Shown: positions 63,701-64,000 of the stretch, in pieces | Layout: each line of letters starts with the position of its first letter | How positions within the stretch are numbered: position 1 is the stretch's first letter | Source: Streptococcus urinalis 2285-97 | Lineage (GTDB): Bacteria; Bacillota; Bacilli; Lactobacillales; Streptococcaceae | Reading direction: 5' to 3' | Length of the DNA stretch: 64,000 nt | Assembly: GCF_000188055.2 (NCBI RefSeq) | Contig: NZ_AEUZ02000001.1 | Span: 820,001-884,000, forward strand | Notes under the pieces: model-generated | The model's database searches: none | What the model was told of the DNA's origin: nothing | What the model saw: only the letters and a program-made list of their open reading frames with translations | Translations under genes and position numbers: made by a program

Positions 63701-64000
63701 GACAGAGTCAAGAGATTGTTGATGCCCTAAAACGACTTGAAGCTGTTCAAATCTTAAACAAGCAATATGAACCAGCTATCAATCAACCAGCTGTTAGAAC
63801 GCCAAGTCAAGTCAAGAAACTATACGAGCCAGTACAAGATACAGAAGGCGTTGATATTGAAAAGGACTCTTACTCAAAATCAAGACAATTTGAATTACCA
63901 AGTTTAGACAAAAGGTTAGATATCAAAGCGACACAAATCGGATCTAGTATTCATGAATTAATGCAAAGACTCCCACTAGAAGCTGAAATAACAGAATCTG
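60775..64000 (+). CDS. rexA: RexA/AddA helicase-nuclease subunit, 3' end outside the window
   Basis: About 1,075 residues are present of a usual 1,210 or so. The frame is open to the window edge. Motifs: Walker A ISASAGSGKT, motif II VMVDEYQDNNHTQ, motif III/IV VGDIKQSIYRFRQAD, motif V-region TIHKSKGLEFPYVF and motif VI LLYVAMTRAEKKLYL. The nuclease domain is just starting (GSSIHELMQRL). GAGG at 60765 fits ATG 60775 better than ATG 60772. It overlaps the end of rexB and works with it. Confidence 0.95.
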   Translation, partial: MNYEPFLDKEAIEKLKIEELSSDKQQKRTSEQIEAIYSSGQNILISASAGSGKTFVMVERIMDMIKRGVSIDRLFISTFTVKAAGELKDRLRTKLQTAIKEETSPQEKNRLNDQINAISLADIGTMDAFTQKLVNQYGYLIGVSPQFRILQDVTEQDIFKNTIFTELFESYLNGKDAKLFRQLVRNFSGNRKDNYAFKQLVYAIYQFSQSTENPKEWLETTFLKASLDLQSFDAISNQRINQFLEIMHQTADSLKDLTDLEEYPRFKKDGKPTKKYTQHLALIEKLHESALHFETDYGKEKLSQLAKELAALLPSGTDITIAKVSYSVFKAIQNEIQYFRHLETIFQYQPETILLLELLQSFVLTFSQQYLALKKEENCFEFGDIAHFAIQILEENQVIRQTFQEKYHEVMVDEYQDNNHTQERLLELLSNGHNRFMVGDIKQSIYRFRQADPAIFNAKFQDYLNHPQHGKLIILKENFRSQNEVISVTNQVFKHLMDVQIGDIDYDDNHSLKAGSERQLIAKPENKAQILLYDNSLQDNSEYKEESANPIDPGEVKIIAKEIIRLHNHENVAFNEITLLVSSRTRNDSIIRLFNQYGIPLAADGGEQNYLQSVEVMVMLETLRTIDNPLNDYALIALLRSPMFFFDEDDLARISLQGKKDKKKENFYEKLKNAKAHSGEHPELITADLSQKIVTFETYLDKWRTLSRNTALYELIWTIYNDRFYFDYVGDSPKAEQAQANLYALALRANQFEKNGFRGLSRFINMIDHIIEAENDLASVEAVVPKDAVSLMTIHKSKGLEFPYVFILNIDKKFSFTDVNAQAILSRKNGIGIKYTADFKEALQETILPSVPVVLETLPYQVNRAELKLATLSEQMRLLYVAMTRAEKKLYLVGKANQDKWETKFQMESENQKIPLIERQSMSSFMEWLLAIDHIFKDTKEYMEITYISDHELSDDKIGQLKQTDKIRANVVLKERQSQEIVDALKRLEAVQILNKQYEPAINQPAVRTPSQVKKLYEPVQDTEGVDIEKDSYSKSRQFELPSLDKRLDIKATQIGSSIHELMQRLPLEAEITES

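Overview
The window comes from a low-GC Gram-positive coccus, almost certainly a Streptococcus. The evidence is the F-ATPase gene order c-a-b-delta-alpha-gamma-beta-epsilon, the murA-epuA-endA and rodA-HAD-gyrB-ezrA neighbourhoods, a preQ1-II riboswitch in front of queT, rexB-rexA, and the frequent use of extended -10 (TGnTATAAT) promoters. The glycogen operon between pulA and atpE suggests a species near S. uberis, S. parauberis or S. iniae, but the species cannot be fixed from sequence reading alone.

Positions 1 to about 19,200 are the right-hand part of an integrative and conjugative element. In order it holds the tail of an LPXTG surface protein, a short antigen I/II-type LPXTG adhesin, an SSB, an unknown protein, and then a type IV secretion region. 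That region has a VirD4-type coupling protein, a lipoprotein, a polytopic VirB6-like protein, a free-standing BRCT protein, a small VirB3/PrgI-like protein, a TrsD-like protein, a VirB4-like protein with both nucleotide-binding motifs degenerate, a glucosaminidase-CHAP wall hydrolase and a VirB8-like candidate. A ParA/ribbon-helix-helix partition cassette and an ISLre2-like DDE transposase follow. This combination matches the TnGBS family of streptococcal elements, which move by a DDE transposase and insert upstream of promoters. The left end, relaxase, oriT and replication protein are not in the window.

Two regulatory patterns stand out inside the element. (1) Three secretion operons each begin with the same box, CCCTTTAATGC, placed exactly 30 nt before a -10-like hexamer and just after a terminator. 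(2) A 17-bp word, ACATAAACATGTATATA, occurs both between parA and the RHH gene and inside a perfect 14-bp inverted repeat that touches the -35 box of the lipoprotein gene. This suggests one regulator links partition to the conjugation region.

Positions 19,200 to 19,790 are gene-free but hold a convergent sense/antisense small-RNA pair and a second short promoter-terminator unit.

From 19,792 on the sequence is ordinary chromosome: rodA, a HAD protein, gyrB, ezrA, serB, DUF1697, DUF1694 (minus strand), eno, queT, ligA, a lipid kinase, pulA, glgBCDA, atpEBFHAGDC, a DUF1146 gene, murA, epuA, endA, a T-box leader with pheS, a GNAT gene and pheT, an OsmC-like protein, an HrtBA-like ABC exporter, a zinc metallopeptidase (minus strand), rexB and the start of rexA, which runs off the window. 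The pulA-glg block covers branched alpha-glucan trimming and glycogen synthesis. Three chromosomal genes (the HAD gene, ligA, the DUF1146 gene) have start codons exactly 6 nt after an extended -10 and no ribosome binding site, which predicts leaderless mRNAs.
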